From contig NZ_FNCF01000006.1 of NCBI RefSeq assembly GCF_900100695.1, forward strand, positions 124,001-188,000: a stretch of DNA of 64,000 nt, read 5' to 3'. Both the position numbers and the translations under genes were made by a program. Of this stretch, positions 17,772-26,767 are shown one piece after another. How positions within the stretch are numbered: position 1 is the first letter of the stretch; each line of letters opens with the position of its first letter. The notes below the pieces were generated by a model. It did not search any database. It saw nothing but the letters and a program-made list of their open reading frames with translations, and was not told where the DNA came from. This stretch comes from Klenkia brasiliensis (GTDB taxonomy: Bacteria > Actinomycetota > Actinomycetes > Mycobacteriales > Geodermatophilaceae).

Positions 17772-19453
17772 GCGACCCGGCACCGCGACCGGCGCGCGAG
17801 GGCTCCGGCAGGGCACCAGGGAGGTCGGCAGCGTCCGTGACGTCGACGACCACCGGCCTGCCCGACCGCTACCGCCCGATCGACCAGCTCGCCCCCGACG
17901 AGCCGACCGCCACCGGCGTCATCCGCTCGTGGCGCGCCCGCGACCGGGTGCTCAACCGCGACGTCGCGCTGCGCGTGCACACCCCCGGCGGCCCCGCCGC
18001 GCGTGAGTGGATCGCCCGGGCGCTGACCGCCGGCGGGCTGGCCACCCCGGCGCTGTCCATGGTCTACGACGCCGCCGAGGGCACCCCCGACGACAGCCCC
18101 GCGGCCTACGTGGTCAACGAGTGGATCGACGGCCAGACGCTGGCCGAGCGGCTGGAGTCCGGGCCGCTGCCCGAGCGCGAGGCCCGCACCGTCGTCCGCC
18201 GGCTGGCCGAGGGCGTCGCCGAGGCGCACCGGGTCGGCCTGGCCGTCGGCGGCCTCACCCCCGACCACGTGGTGCTCCGGCCCGGTGGCCTGGTCGGTCT
18301 GCTCGCCGTCCCCGCGGCCGAGGGCAGCATCCCCGGCGACATCGCCGCACTGGGCGCGCTGCTCGAGCTGTGCCTCACCGGCCGCCGCGGCGACGAGCCC
18401 GGCGCGCAGCCCCCGCACATCGTCCAGCCCGACCTCGCCGCCCTGGTCCGCCGCGCCCGCTCCACCGAGCCGGGCACCGCGCTGTCCAGCGTCGCCGCGA
18501 TGGCCGCGCTGCTCGGCGACCGGCCACGCACCGGGCACACCGCACCCCAGCTGGCCGTGCGCGGCGACGAGTCCGAGAGCGGCTGGCTGCGCAAGCTGCG
18601 CGACCGCCGCGACGCCGAGGACGCCGCCGCGACCGCCGCCGGGCGCCCCCCGCGGCGCGACGACGACGCCGTCCCGCTGGCGCGCGACAGCTACCCCCCG
18701 GTGCCGCGGGTGGTCGACGACCGCGACGACGAGGACGACCTCGACTGGGGCTCGGCCTTCGCCGGCGAGGACGACGACGAGGTCGTGGACGCCGAGCCGC
18801 AGGCCCCCAGCTGGCGCCGCCGGCTGGTCGTGGTCGGCCTGCCGCTGCTCGCCCTGGTGATGGTGGTCGCCGCCGGCTGGTGGCTGGGCACCAACGTCAT
18901 CTCCGCGGCCAGCAACGTCGACGACGTGCAGGGCTCCACCCCGGGCGTCACGGCCCCCACCAGCGGCGGCGAGGACGGCGGGGAGGACCAGGGCACCCCC
19001 GCGGGCACCCCGCTGCAGATCAGCACCGCGCAGGTGTTCGACCCCTTCGGCGACGGCGAGCCCGAGAACGACGGCGACGTGCCGCTGTCCTACGACGGCG
19101 ACCCGGCCACCGTGTGGCCCACCCTGACCTACCGGGGCTCGGCCGACTTCGGCAACCTCAAGCCCGGCGTGGGCGTCCTCTACGACCTCGGGTCGGAGCA
19201 GGCGCTGTCCGGGGTCACCGTGACCGGCTCCGAGGGCGCCGCCGTCGAGGTCCGCACCGGTGACTCCGCGGACGGCGACCTGGACTCCTTCGCGGTCGGC
19301 GCCCAGGGCGAGTTGACCGGCGGCGCCGACGAGCTCTCCTTCTCCTCCCCGGTGACCAGCCGCTACGTGCTGGTCTGGGTGACCGGGCTGGTCCCCGCCG
19401 ACGGCGGCTTCCAGGCCGGCCTCGCCGAGGTGTCCCCGCTCTCGGCGGGCTGA
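17768..19453 (+). CDS. Membrane-anchored pseudokinase, detached from MurJ (C-terminal half of Rv3910)
   Basis: The 561-residue protein has a kinase-like domain (about 30-255). The ATP lysine of VAxK is replaced (DVALRV), HRD reads VGG ([13 protein letters not shown]), and the DFG position reads AVP (LLAVPAAEG), so it should not phosphorylate. A charged juxtamembrane region with the Thr-containing stretch [10 protein letters not shown] follows. Then come a membrane segment ([21 protein letters not shown], about 356-376) and an exported beta-rich domain of F5/8 or carbohydrate-binding character ([15 protein letters not shown]). In mycobacteria PknB phosphorylates the MviN pseudokinase, which then binds FhaA; a similar role here is inferred. 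The GTG overlaps the murJ stop by four bases. Confidence 0.85.
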   Translation: MSDPAPRPAREGSGRAPGRSAASVTSTTTGLPDRYRPIDQLAPDEPTATGVIRSWRARDRVLNRDVALRVHTPGGPAAREWIARALTAGGLATPALSMVYDAAEGTPDDSPAAYVVNEWIDGQTLAERLESGPLPEREARTVVRRLAEGVAEAHRVGLAVGGLTPDHVVLRPGGLVGLLAVPAAEGSIPGDIAALGALLELCLTGRRGDEPGAQPPHIVQPDLAALVRRARSTEPGTALSSVAAMAALLGDRPRTGHTAPQLAVRGDESESGWLRKLRDRRDAEDAAATAAGRPPRRDDDAVPLARDSYPPVPRVVDDRDDEDDLDWGSAFAGEDDDEVVDAEPQAPSWRRRLVVVGLPLLALVMVVAAGWWLGTNVISAASNVDDVQGSTPGVTAPTSGGEDGGEDQGTPAGTPLQISTAQVFDPFGDGEPENDGDVPLSYDGDPATVWPTLTYRGSADFGNLKPGVGVLYDLGSEQALSGVTVTGSEGAAVEVRTGDSADGDLDSFAVGAQGELTGGADELSFSSPVTSRYVLVWVTGLVPADGGFQAGLAEVSPLSAG

Positions 19454-19504
19454 GGCCCGCAGCAGCCCTGGTCCGATCCGGGCACGGCCCGGGAATGCTC
19501 GCCC

Positions 19505-19510
19505 TAGGCT
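19505..19510 (+). promoter_or_regulatory. -10 element of a probable leaderless promoter (trxB)
   Basis: TAGGCT lies seven bases before the GTG at 19518. Confidence 0.5.
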
Positions 19511-19517
19511 GTCCGTT

Positions 19518-20546
19518 GTGCCGCCCGTGACGAACGACCAGCCCACCCCCGGCCCCGCTGTCTCGGCCCCCGGCGACCCCGGGCAGTCCCCGGCGATCCC
19601 GCCCGCCGAGCACGACGGCGTGCGCGACCTGATCATCATTGGGTCCGGTCCGGCCGGCTACACCGCCGCCACCTACGCCGCCCGCGCCAACCTGCACCCG
19701 CTGGTGTTCGAGGGCTCGCAGTTCGGCGGCGCGCTCATGACCACCACCGAGGTGGAGAACTTCCCCGGGTTCCCCGAGGGCATCCAGGGCCCGCAGCTGA
19801 TGGACGACATGCGCACCCAGGCCGAGCGCTTCGGCGCCGAGCTGGTGCCCAGCGACGTCACCGAGGTCGACCTCACGGCCACCCCCAAGGTGGTCAAGGT
19901 GGGCGACGAGGTGCACCGCGCGCACGCCGTCATCGTGGCGACCGGCTCGAAGTACCGGTACCTGGGCCTGGAGAACGAGGCCCGGCTGCTGGGCCACGGC
20001 GTCTCGGCCTGCGCCACCTGCGACGGGTTCTTCTTCCGCGACCAGGACATCGCGGTCGTCGGGGGCGGTGACTCCGCGATGGAGGAGGCCACCTTCCTCA
20101 CCCGGTTCGCCAAGTCGGTCACCGTGGTGCACCGCCGCCCCGAGCTGCGGGCGTCGAAGATCATGCAGAAGCGCGCCCAGGACAACGAGAAGATCCGCTG
20201 GGCGCTGGGCAAGCAGGTCACCGACGTGCACGGCGAGAACCAGGTCCAGTCGGTCACCCTGACCGACACCGAGACCGGCGCCACCGAGACCATGGACGTC
20301 AGCGGCCTGTTCGTGGCCATCGGGCACGACCCGCGCAGCGAGATCTTCGCCGGCCAGCTCAAGCTCGACGACGAGGGCTACATCCAGGTGGAGCACCCGA
20401 CCACCCGCACCAACATCGACGGCGTCTTCGCCTGCGGCGACGTGGTCGACCACATCTACCGCCAGGCCATCACCTCCGCCGGCACCGGTGCCGCGGCCGC
20501 GATCGACGCCGAGCGCTGGCTCGCCGACACCTTCGACGAGCGCTGA
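19518..20546 (+). CDS. trxB: Thioredoxin-disulfide reductase
   Basis: The 342-residue flavoenzyme reduces thioredoxin with NADPH. It shows the FAD-binding loop [13 protein letters not shown] near 39-51, the redox-active CATC (Cys165, Cys168), the NADPH loop [25 protein letters not shown], and a C-terminal FAD block (GVFACGDV followed by [15 protein letters not shown]). The first ~34 residues are a non-conserved Pro-rich extension. A second GTG at codon 4 is possible, but the GTG at 19518 is seven bases after a TAGGCT box. It is followed after 43 bp by trxA, giving a two-gene thioredoxin operon. The sigM and anti-sigma genes that precede trxB in mycobacteria are absent. Confidence 0.95.
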   Translation: MPPVTNDQPTPGPAVSAPGDPGQSPAIPPAEHDGVRDLIIIGSGPAGYTAATYAARANLHPLVFEGSQFGGALMTTTEVENFPGFPEGIQGPQLMDDMRTQAERFGAELVPSDVTEVDLTATPKVVKVGDEVHRAHAVIVATGSKYRYLGLENEARLLGHGVSACATCDGFFFRDQDIAVVGGGDSAMEEATFLTRFAKSVTVVHRRPELRASKIMQKRAQDNEKIRWALGKQVTDVHGENQVQSVTLTDTETGATETMDVSGLFVAIGHDPRSEIFAGQLKLDDEGYIQVEHPTTRTNIDGVFACGDVVDHIYRQAITSAGTGAAAAIDAERWLADTFDER

Positions 20547-20589
20547 CCCCCACCCCCCGCGCACGACCCGACAACAAGGAGCCATCCCC

Positions 20590-20916
20590 ATGGCAGGCAA
20601 CACCGTGAAGGTCACCGACGACAGCTTCGCCACCGACGTGCTCGGCAGCGACAAGCCGGTGCTCGTGGACTTCTGGGCCGAGTGGTGCGGCCCCTGCAAG
20701 ATGGTCGCCCCGGTCCTCGAGGAGATCGCCACCGAGCACGGCGACAAGCTCACCATCGCCAAGCTGAACATCGACGAGAACCCGCAGATCGCCCGCGACT
20801 ACCAGGTCATGTCGATCCCGACCATGACCGTGTTCCAGGGCGGCAAGCCGGTCAAGAGCATCATCGGCGCCAAGCCCAAGGGCGCGATCCTCTCCGACCT
20901 CGCCGACTTCATCTGA
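20590..20916 (+). CDS. trxA: Thioredoxin
   Basis: The 108-residue protein has the classical active site WAEWCGPCK (Cys33, Cys36), the buried Asp in VDFW, and the cis-Pro segment SIPTMTVFQGG. It is the small cytoplasmic disulfide reductant that receives electrons from TrxB encoded just upstream. ATG 20590 is preceded by AAGGA at normal spacing and gives a product of standard length; the longer upstream frame is rejected. The gene ends ten bases before a strong hairpin. Confidence 0.96.
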   Translation: MAGNTVKVTDDSFATDVLGSDKPVLVDFWAEWCGPCKMVAPVLEEIATEHGDKLTIAKLNIDENPQIARDYQVMSIPTMTVFQGGKPVKSIIGAKPKGAILSDLADFI

Positions 20917-20925
20917 CACCACCGG

Positions 20926-20961
20926 ACGGGGGGTACGGGCCGCACGGCCCGTGCCCCCCGT
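20926..20961 (+). terminator. Hairpin terminator after trxA
   Basis: ACGGGGGGTACGGGCC (20926-20941) pairs with GGCCCGTGCCCCCCGT (20946-20961) over 16 bp with a single G-U pair and a four-base loop, ten bases after the trxA stop. Confidence 0.8.
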
Positions 20962-21055
20962 TCGTGCGTCCCGGGGGCCCCGCCCTCGCCGTGGCGCCCC
21001 GGCAGGACCACAATCGGTGCCGACACGGACACACCCAGACTGGAGCGACCCCCGC

Positions 21056-22171
21056 GTGCAGATCCTGCTCCCCGGCAGCGCCGGCCCCGCCGTCGCGGAG
21101 GTCCAGGCGGCCCTGCGAGGTCTCGGGCTGCTCACCACGCCGCCCGGTGGCCCCGACGTCTACGACGAGGCGACCGCGCTCGCCGTCCGGCACTTCCAGC
21201 AGGTCCGCGGCCTCTCGGTCGACGGCCGGGTCGGCGAGGAGACCTACCGGGCGCTGACCGAGGCCCGCTGGTCGCTCGGCGACCGGCTGCTGCGCTACGA
21301 CCCCGAGCGGCCGATGCGCGGCGACGACGTGCACAACCTGCAGGAGCGCCTGCTCGAGCTCGGCTACGACGCCGGCCGCGCCGACGGCATCCTGGGCGCC
21401 GAGACCGAGTCCGGGCTGCGCGGGTTCCAGCGAGACTACGGCCTGACCGTCGACGGCACCTGCGGCCCGGGCACCCTGCGCGCGCTGCGCCAGCTGGGCC
21501 GGCGGGTGACCGGCGGACGCCCCCAGCTGCTGCGGCAGAGCGCCGGCATGGTCGAGTCCGGCCCGCACCTGATCGGCCGGGTCATCGTCATCGACCCCGG
21601 CCACGGCGGCGAGGACACCGGGTTCACCGCCGGGGAGACCACCGAGGCCGACCTGGTCTTCGACCTGGCCTCGCGGATCGAGGGCCGGCTGGCCGCCGCC
21701 GGCGCCACGGTCTACCTGACCCGCGGCCGCCGCGGCGGGCCCTCCCTGGAGGAGCGCACCGCCTTCGCCAACTCCGCGCGCGCGGACCTGTTCGTGTCCC
21801 TGCACATGGAGGCGCACGGCTCCCGGCACGCCCGCGGGGTGGCCAGCTACTACTACGGCACCGGCTCGGGCGCGTCGTCCACCGTCGGCGAGGAGTTCGC
21901 CAACCTGCTGCGCCGCGAGGTCATCGCCCGCACCGGGATGCTCGACTGCGGCTCGCACGCCAAGACCTGGGACCTGCTCCGGCTGACCCGCATGCCGGCC
22001 ATCCGGCTGGACTGCGGGTACCTGTCCCACCCGGTCGACCGCCAGCTCCTGCTCGACGCCCGGCTCCGCTCGACCGTCGCCTCCAGCGTGCTGGCCGCCG
22101 TCCAGCGGTTGTTCCTGCCCGCGGAGGCCGACCCGCCGACCGGCACCTACCAGTTGTCCACACCGGCGTAG
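21056..22171 (+). CDS. cwlM: CwlM-like N-acetylmuramoyl-L-alanine amidase homologue
   Basis: The 371-residue protein has two PG_binding_1 repeats (about 5-70 and 85-148; GLSVDGRVGEETYRAL, GLTVDGTCGPGTLRAL) and an Amidase_3 domain (about 175-360) with Zn-ligand positions His183 (DPGHGG), Glu197 and His250 (SLHMEAH). No signal peptide is present, so it should be cytoplasmic like mycobacterial CwlM, where the PknB-phosphorylated form activates MurA. Where active amidases have Glu near the C-terminus (ExGFxSN), this protein has Asp (LDCGYLSHP), which supports a regulatory rather than a strong hydrolytic role. The GTG at 21056 follows a GGAG ten bases upstream. Its place between trxA and parB matches cwlM synteny. 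Confidence 0.88.
   Translation: MQILLPGSAGPAVAEVQAALRGLGLLTTPPGGPDVYDEATALAVRHFQQVRGLSVDGRVGEETYRALTEARWSLGDRLLRYDPERPMRGDDVHNLQERLLELGYDAGRADGILGAETESGLRGFQRDYGLTVDGTCGPGTLRALRQLGRRVTGGRPQLLRQSAGMVESGPHLIGRVIVIDPGHGGEDTGFTAGETTEADLVFDLASRIEGRLAAAGATVYLTRGRRGGPSLEERTAFANSARADLFVSLHMEAHGSRHARGVASYYYGTGSGASSTVGEEFANLLRREVIARTGMLDCGSHAKTWDLLRLTRMPAIRLDCGYLSHPVDRQLLLDARLRSTVASSVLAAVQRLFLPAEADPPTGTYQLSTPA
22154..22162 (+). promoter_or_regulatory. Perfect DnaA-box sequence at the end of cwlM
   Basis: TTGTCCACA matches the actinobacterial DnaA-box consensus exactly. It falls in the last codons of cwlM (reading LST), so it may simply be coding sequence. Confidence 0.4.
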
Positions 22172-22204
22172 GACAGCTTCCCGGGTTCCGTCAGGTGACG
22201 TCCC

Positions 22205-22210
22205 TACACT
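22205..22210 (+). promoter_or_regulatory. -10 element of a probable leaderless promoter (aminotransferase-ddl operon)
   Basis: TACACT lies six bases before ATG 22217. Confidence 0.5.
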
Positions 22211-22216
22211 GCGGTC

Positions 22217-23632
22217 ATGCCTTCCCCGACGCCTGACCTCCCGGTTGGCACAGCGGGCCAGGTCCCGGTCCCGGCGCGGCACCCGCGGCTGGACCCGCTG
22301 GCCGACCGCTACGCCGCCCGCACCCACGGCATGAAGAGCTCGGAGATCCGGGCCCTGTTCTCCGTCGTCAGCCGACCCGAGGTGGTCTCGCTGGCCGGCG
22401 GCATGCCCGCCGTCACCGCCCTGCCGCTGGACGCCGTGGGCTCCATGATCGGCGAGCTGGTGTCCGGCATGGGCGCGCAGACCCTGCAGTACGGCTCCGG
22501 CCAGGGCGACCCCCGGCTGCGCGAGCGGATCTGCGACGTCATGGCGCTGGAGGGCATCACCGACGCCTCGCCGTCGGAGGTCGTGGTCACCGTCGGCTCC
22601 CAGCAGGCCCTGGACCTGGTCACCCGGGTCTTCTGCGACCCCGGCGACGTCGTGCTGGCCGAGGCGCCGTCCTACGTGGGTGCCCTGGGCGTCTTCCAGG
22701 CCGCGCAGGCCCGGGTGCAGCACGTCGCGATGGACGACGACGGCCTGGTGCCCGAGGCCCTCGAGGACGCGCTCGTCGAGTGCCGCGCCCGCGGCGACAA
22801 GGTCAAGTTCCTCTACACGATCCCGAACTTCCACAACCCGGCCGGCATCACCCTCACCGAGGAGCGCCGGGTCAGGATCATGGAGATCGCCGACCGGTAC
22901 GACCTGCTGGTGGTCGAGGACAACCCCTACGGCCTGCTGGGCTTCGACCGCGAGCCGATGCGCGCGCTGCGGGCCCGCGACGCCGAGCGGGTCATCTACC
23001 TCGGGTCGTTCTCCAAGACCTTCTCCCCGGGCCTGCGCGTGGGCTGGGTGCTCGCCCCGCTCGCCGTCCGGGAGAAGCTGGTGCTGGCCACCGAGGCGCA
23101 GGTGCTCTGCCCGCCCTCCCTCACCCAGTACGCCGTCGCCCGGTACCTGGACACCCAGCCCTGGCAGCAGCAGATCAAGACCTTCATCGAGCTCTACCGC
23201 GAGCGCCGCGACGCCACCCTGGAGTCCCTCGCCGCGCTCATGCCGCCGGGCACCACCTGGACCAGGCCCGACGGCGGGTTCTACGTCTGGCTGAAGCTGC
23301 CCTCGGGCCTGGACGCCAAGCTCATGCAGCCGCGCGCGGTGAGCGCCCACGTGGCCTACGTGCCCGGCATCGGCTTCTACGCCGACGGCCAGGGCAAGGA
23401 GTACATGCGGCTGTCCTACTGCTACCCCGAGCCCGACCAGATCCGCGAGGGCGTGCGCCGGCTGGCCCGCGTCGTGGAGGCCGAGCTCGACCTGCACACC
23501 ACCTTCGGGTCGGTCGACACCGGCCGCTTCCGTGCCGTGCGGCCGGCCGGGCCGCAGGTGCCCGTGGTCGAGCCGATCACCGGCCCGGCCTCCTCCGACA
23601 GCATCGGTGACCCAGTGGGGGACCAGCCGTGA
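22217..23632 (+). CDS. PLP-dependent aminotransferase (fold type I, 2-aminoadipate/MocR-like group)
   Basis: The 471-residue protein is a class I/II aminotransferase. It has VSLAGGMPAVTALPLDAV and LQYGSGQGDPRLRERI near the N-terminus, GSQQALDLVTRVF, PNFHNPAGITL, VVEDNPYGLL, the PLP-lysine block YLGSFSKTFSPGLRVGW, and RPDGGFYVWLKLP. That pattern is the multi-substrate LysN/ARO8-like group; no DNA-binding domain is attached. The C-terminal ~45 residues (after HTTFGSVDTGRF) are Pro-rich and non-conserved. The GTG of the downstream D-Ala-D-Ala ligase gene overlaps its stop codon, so the pair is coupled. The substrate is unknown; supply of a peptidoglycan-related amino acid is only inferred from the pairing. 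Confidence 0.85.
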   Translation: MPSPTPDLPVGTAGQVPVPARHPRLDPLADRYAARTHGMKSSEIRALFSVVSRPEVVSLAGGMPAVTALPLDAVGSMIGELVSGMGAQTLQYGSGQGDPRLRERICDVMALEGITDASPSEVVVTVGSQQALDLVTRVFCDPGDVVLAEAPSYVGALGVFQAAQARVQHVAMDDDGLVPEALEDALVECRARGDKVKFLYTIPNFHNPAGITLTEERRVRIMEIADRYDLLVVEDNPYGLLGFDREPMRALRARDAERVIYLGSFSKTFSPGLRVGWVLAPLAVREKLVLATEAQVLCPPSLTQYAVARYLDTQPWQQQIKTFIELYRERRDATLESLAALMPPGTTWTRPDGGFYVWLKLPSGLDAKLMQPRAVSAHVAYVPGIGFYADGQGKEYMRLSYCYPEPDQIREGVRRLARVVEAELDLHTTFGSVDTGRFRAVRPAGPQVPVVEPITGPASSDSIGDPVGDQP

Positions 23633-24609
23633 GCACCCAGCCCGCCACCGTCGACGAGGACACCGACCTGCTGCGCGCCGTCGTGCTGGCCGGCGGCCTC
23701 ACCTTCGAGCGCGAGGTCAGCCTGTCCTCGGGCACCCAGGTGGTCGAGGCCCTGCTGCGCGCGGGCCTGGACGCCGAGCTGCGCGACGCCGACGCCGACC
23801 TGCTGCCCGGCCTGGCCGCGGCCCCGGCCGACGCCGTCTTCATCGCCCTGCACGGCTCCACCGGCGAGGACGGCGCGGTGCGGGCGGTGCTCGACCTCGC
23901 CGGCATCCCCTACGTCGGGTCCCCGGCGGCGGCCTGCCGGCTCGCCTGGGACAAGCCCGCGGCCAAGTCCGTCGTCCGGTCCGCCGGCGTCACGACCCCC
24001 GACTGGGTCGCCCTGCCGCACTCCACCTTCCGCGAGCTGGGCGCCGGCGCGGTGCTCGACCTCATCGTCGCCCGGCTGGGCCTGCCGCTGATGGTCAAGC
24101 CCGCCTCCGGCGGCTCCGCGCTGGGCGCGCAGAAGGTCACCCGGGTCGAGGACCTGCCCGCCTCGATGGTCAGCTGCTTCGCCTACGGCGACACGGTGCT
24201 CGTGGAGCGCTTCGTCGACGGCATCGAGCTGGCCGTGTCGGTCGTCGACCTGGGGGAGGGGCCGCAGGCGCTGCCGGCGGTGGAGATCGCCCCCGAGTCC
24301 GGCGTCTTCGACTACACCTCGCGCTACACCCCCGGGCTGACCGAGTACCACACCCCGGCCCGGGTGGACGACGACGTCGCGCAGCGGGCGGCCGACGCCG
24401 CGGTCACCGTGCACCGCGCGCTGGGCCTGGCCGACCTGTCCCGCACCGACCTCATCGTCGACGCCGAGGGGGCCGTGCACTTCCTCGAGGTCAACGTGTC
24501 GCCGGGGCTGACCGAGACGTCGATGTTCCCGATGGCCGTCGAGGCAGCCGGTCACCGGCTCGGCGACGTCCTCACCCGACTGCTCCACCTGGCCGCCGCC
24601 CGGGGCTGA
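23629..24609 (+). CDS. ddl: D-alanine--D-alanine ligase family protein (ATP-grasp)
   Basis: The 326-residue ATP-grasp enzyme should join two D-Ala to make the dipeptide end of the peptidoglycan stem. It keeps GGLTFEREVSLSSG (catalytic Glu), FIALHGSTGEDG, the ATP lysine in MVKPASGGSALG, FDYTSRY (the Tyr associated with D-Ala rather than D-lactate specificity) and the Mg2+ block FLEVNVSPGLTETS. The usual EGSSVG loop is GGSALG here, retaining the first Ser but losing the Glu and the second Ser. The GTG start overlaps the aminotransferase stop by four bases. A 13-bp perfect hairpin follows. Whether this is the only Ddl of the genome cannot be known from this window. Confidence 0.85.
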   Translation: MSTQPATVDEDTDLLRAVVLAGGLTFEREVSLSSGTQVVEALLRAGLDAELRDADADLLPGLAAAPADAVFIALHGSTGEDGAVRAVLDLAGIPYVGSPAAACRLAWDKPAAKSVVRSAGVTTPDWVALPHSTFRELGAGAVLDLIVARLGLPLMVKPASGGSALGAQKVTRVEDLPASMVSCFAYGDTVLVERFVDGIELAVSVVDLGEGPQALPAVEIAPESGVFDYTSRYTPGLTEYHTPARVDDDVAQRAADAAVTVHRALGLADLSRTDLIVDAEGAVHFLEVNVSPGLTETSMFPMAVEAAGHRLGDVLTRLLHLAAARG

Positions 24610-24614
24610 CCCCT

Positions 24615-24643
24615 CGCGGGTTCCGTCGGTGACGGAACCCGCG
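24615..24643. terminator. Bidirectional hairpin terminator between ddl and parB
   Basis: CGCGGGTTCCGTC and GACGGAACCCGCG form a perfect 13-bp stem with a three-base loop. It lies exactly between the convergent ddl and parB stop codons, two bases from the parB stop. Confidence 0.85.
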
Positions 24644-24644
24644 G

Positions 24645-25658
24645 TCAGGCGGGGGGCTGGCTCCGGCCGGTGATCTCCGGCGCCATCATGCCGACGATCC
24701 GCTGCAGGTCGTCCACCGAGCCGAACTCGACGACGATCCGGCCCTTGGCCCGGCCGATCTGCACCTTGACCTTGGTCTCGAACGCGTCCGACAGCCGGTG
24801 GGCGAGGTCCTCGACACCGGGCGCGGTGATGGTGCGGCCGGACTTGCGCCTGGCCTCGGGCTCGTGCGCGACGGCGAGCGCCACGGCCTCCTCGGTGGCC
24901 CGCACGCTCATGCCCTCGGCGACGATGCGGGTGGCGAGGGCGTCCATCGCCTCCGGGGTGGGCAGGCCGAGCAGGGCGCGCGCGTGCCCGGCCGAGAGCA
25001 CGCCGGCCGCGACCCGGGTCTGCACCTTCACCGGCAGCTTCATCAGCCGGATGGTGTTGGTGACCTGCGAGCGGCTGCGCCCGATCCGGCTGGCGAGCTC
25101 CTCGTGGGTGGCCCCGAACTCCTCGAGCAGCTGCTGGTAGGCCGCCGCCTCCTCGAGCGGGTTCAGCTGCACCCGGTGGATGTTCTCCAGCAGCGCGTCG
25201 CGCAGCATCGCGTCGTCGGAGGTCTCCCGCACGATGGCGGGCACGCTCTCCAGCTCCGCGGCCCGGGCGGCGCGCAGCCGGCGCTCGCCCATGATGAGCT
25301 CGTAGCCGCCCTCACCCCGCTCCCGGACCACGATCGGCTGCAGCAGCCCGAACTCCCTGACGGAGTGGGTGAGCTCCTCCAGCGCCTCGTCGTCGAAGAC
25401 CAGCCGCGGCTGCTTGGGGTTGGGGACGACGTCGGTGACCGCCACCTCGCGCAGGGAGGCCCCCGGGATGCCGGCGACCTCCGCGGGCTGGTCGGCGACC
25501 GGCGCCAGCGTCGGGGCGGCCGGCAGGCCCGCCGCGGCACGCTCGGCGGCGGCCTCCACGGCCTCCGCGGCGCGCGCGGCCGGGGTGGCCGTGGCCGCCG
25601 GTGCGCTGGTGGGGATGAGGGCCGCCAGGCCCCGGCCGAGTCCGCCGCGCTTGGTCAT
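24645..25658 (-). CDS. parB: Chromosome-partitioning protein ParB
   Basis: The 337-residue protein binds parS, spreads as a CTP-dependent clamp and directs origin segregation with ParA. The N-terminus [16 protein letters not shown] is the ParA-interaction peptide. A variable Ala-rich linker follows, then [20 protein letters not shown], the CTP-binding box GERRLRAAR, the helix-turn-helix [20 protein letters not shown], and a C-terminal dimerisation domain. ATG 25658 overlaps the parA stop (ATGA), so the two are translationally coupled. I reject the longer upstream frame, which runs through parA. Three parS-like palindromes are visible in the window, two of them just upstream of parA. Confidence 0.96.
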   Translation of the reverse strand: MTKRGGLGRGLAALIPTSAPAATATPAARAAEAVEAAAERAAAGLPAAPTLAPVADQPAEVAGIPGASLREVAVTDVVPNPKQPRLVFDDEALEELTHSVREFGLLQPIVVRERGEGGYELIMGERRLRAARAAELESVPAIVRETSDDAMLRDALLENIHRVQLNPLEEAAAYQQLLEEFGATHEELASRIGRSRSQVTNTIRLMKLPVKVQTRVAAGVLSAGHARALLGLPTPEAMDALATRIVAEGMSVRATEEAVALAVAHEPEARRKSGRTITAPGVEDLAHRLSDAFETKVKVQIGRAKGRIVVEFGSVDDLQRIVGMMAPEITGRSQPPA

Positions 25659-26707
25659 GAGTCCTCCTGGGATCGGGTCGCCACGGACTGACCGAGGACG
25701 AGGGCGTTGAGCGGCGGGGCCGCCGGCGGCGCAGCGGTCGGGGACGGCTGGGCCGGCACGAGGGGCTGCAGCGCCGCCCCCCGCACGGCCAGCTCCCGCG
25801 CGGCCTCCACGTAGCTGGTCGACCCCCGCGAACCGGGGTCGTAGGTGAGCACCGACTGGCCGTAGCCCGGCGCCTCGCTGACCCGGACGTTGCGGGGGAT
25901 GACGGTGGACAGCACCAGCTCGCCGAAGTGGTTGCGCACCTCGTCGGCGACCTGGTCGGCGAGCTTGGTGCGACCGTCGTGCATGGTGAGCAGGATGGTG
26001 CTCACGGTGATGCCGGGGTTCAGGTGCGCCCGGACCAGCTCGATGTTGGACAGCAGCTGGCCCAGGCCCTCGAGGGCGTAGTACTCGCACTGGATCGGGA
26101 TGAGCACCTCGTCCCCGGCGACCAGGGCGTTGAGGGTCAGCAGCCCCAGCGACGGCGGGCAGTCGATCAGCACGTAGTGCGGGCGCTCGTCGGCGGGCAG
26201 GGCGTGCAGGTGCGCCTCGATGGCCCGCCGCAGCCGGTGCTCGCGGGCGACCACGCTGACCAGCTCGATCTCCGCGCCGGCCAGGTCGATGGTGGCCGGC
26301 ACGCAGCGCAGGTTCGGCGAGGCGGTGGTGGGGTGGGTGACCTCGCCGAGGGTGGCGTCGCCGACCAGCGCGTCGTAGACCGACGGCGTGCCCACGACGT
26401 GCTCGACGCCCAGGGCGGTGCTGGCGTTGCCCTGCGGGTCGAGGTCGATGACCAGCACCCGGAGCCCGAACAGCGACAGTGCCACCCCGAGGTTCACCGT
26501 CGAGGTGGTCTTGCCGACGCCGCCCTTCTGGTTGGCGACCGTGAGCACCCGGATCCGGCCCGGGGGAGGGAAGGGGTCCTGCTCGCCGGCGTGCAGCACC
26601 CGGGTCGCCCGCATCGCCTCCATCGCGATGGGGCTGTCGAACTCCGCTCCGGCCGGCGGGAGGTCGGCGGCCAGGCTGCTGCGCAGCCGTTCGCCCGGGT
26701 CCGTCAT
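25655..26707 (-). CDS. parA: Chromosome-partitioning ATPase ParA
   Basis: The 350-residue Walker-type ATPase has the deviant Walker [15 protein letters not shown] (about 57-70), [14 protein letters not shown], and the switch/Walker B block [21 protein letters not shown]-dependent, non-specific DNA binding moves ParB-parS complexes. An N-terminal extension of ~50 residues before [10 protein letters not shown] and a Pro/Ala-rich C-terminal tail of ~45 residues flank the core. The ATG start at 26707 lies in a 136-bp gap containing two parS-like sites, and the stop overlaps the parB start. Order parB-parA-rsmG is conserved across actinobacteria. Confidence 0.96.
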   Translation of the reverse strand: MTDPGERLRSSLAADLPPAGAEFDSPIAMEAMRATRVLHAGEQDPFPPPGRIRVLTVANQKGGVGKTTSTVNLGVALSLFGLRVLVIDLDPQGNASTALGVEHVVGTPSVYDALVGDATLGEVTHPTTASPNLRCVPATIDLAGAEIELVSVVAREHRLRRAIEAHLHALPADERPHYVLIDCPPSLGLLTLNALVAGDEVLIPIQCEYYALEGLGQLLSNIELVRAHLNPGITVSTILLTMHDGRTKLADQVADEVRNHFGELVLSTVIPRNVRVSEAPGYGQSVLTYDPGSRGSTSYVEAARELAVRGAALQPLVPAQPSPTAAPPAAPPLNALVLGQSVATRSQEDS

Positions 26708-26732
26708 GCCGAAGTCCTCCTCACCCGCACCC

Positions 26733-26746
26733 GTTCCACGTGGAAC
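26733..26746. promoter_or_regulatory. parS-like site 1 upstream of parA
   Basis: GTTCCACGTGGAAC, a perfect palindrome, lies 26 bp upstream of the parA start. It is identical to the site inside cca. Confidence 0.85.
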
Positions 26747-26767
26747 AGGGTCGGGTCGCTGTAGCCA

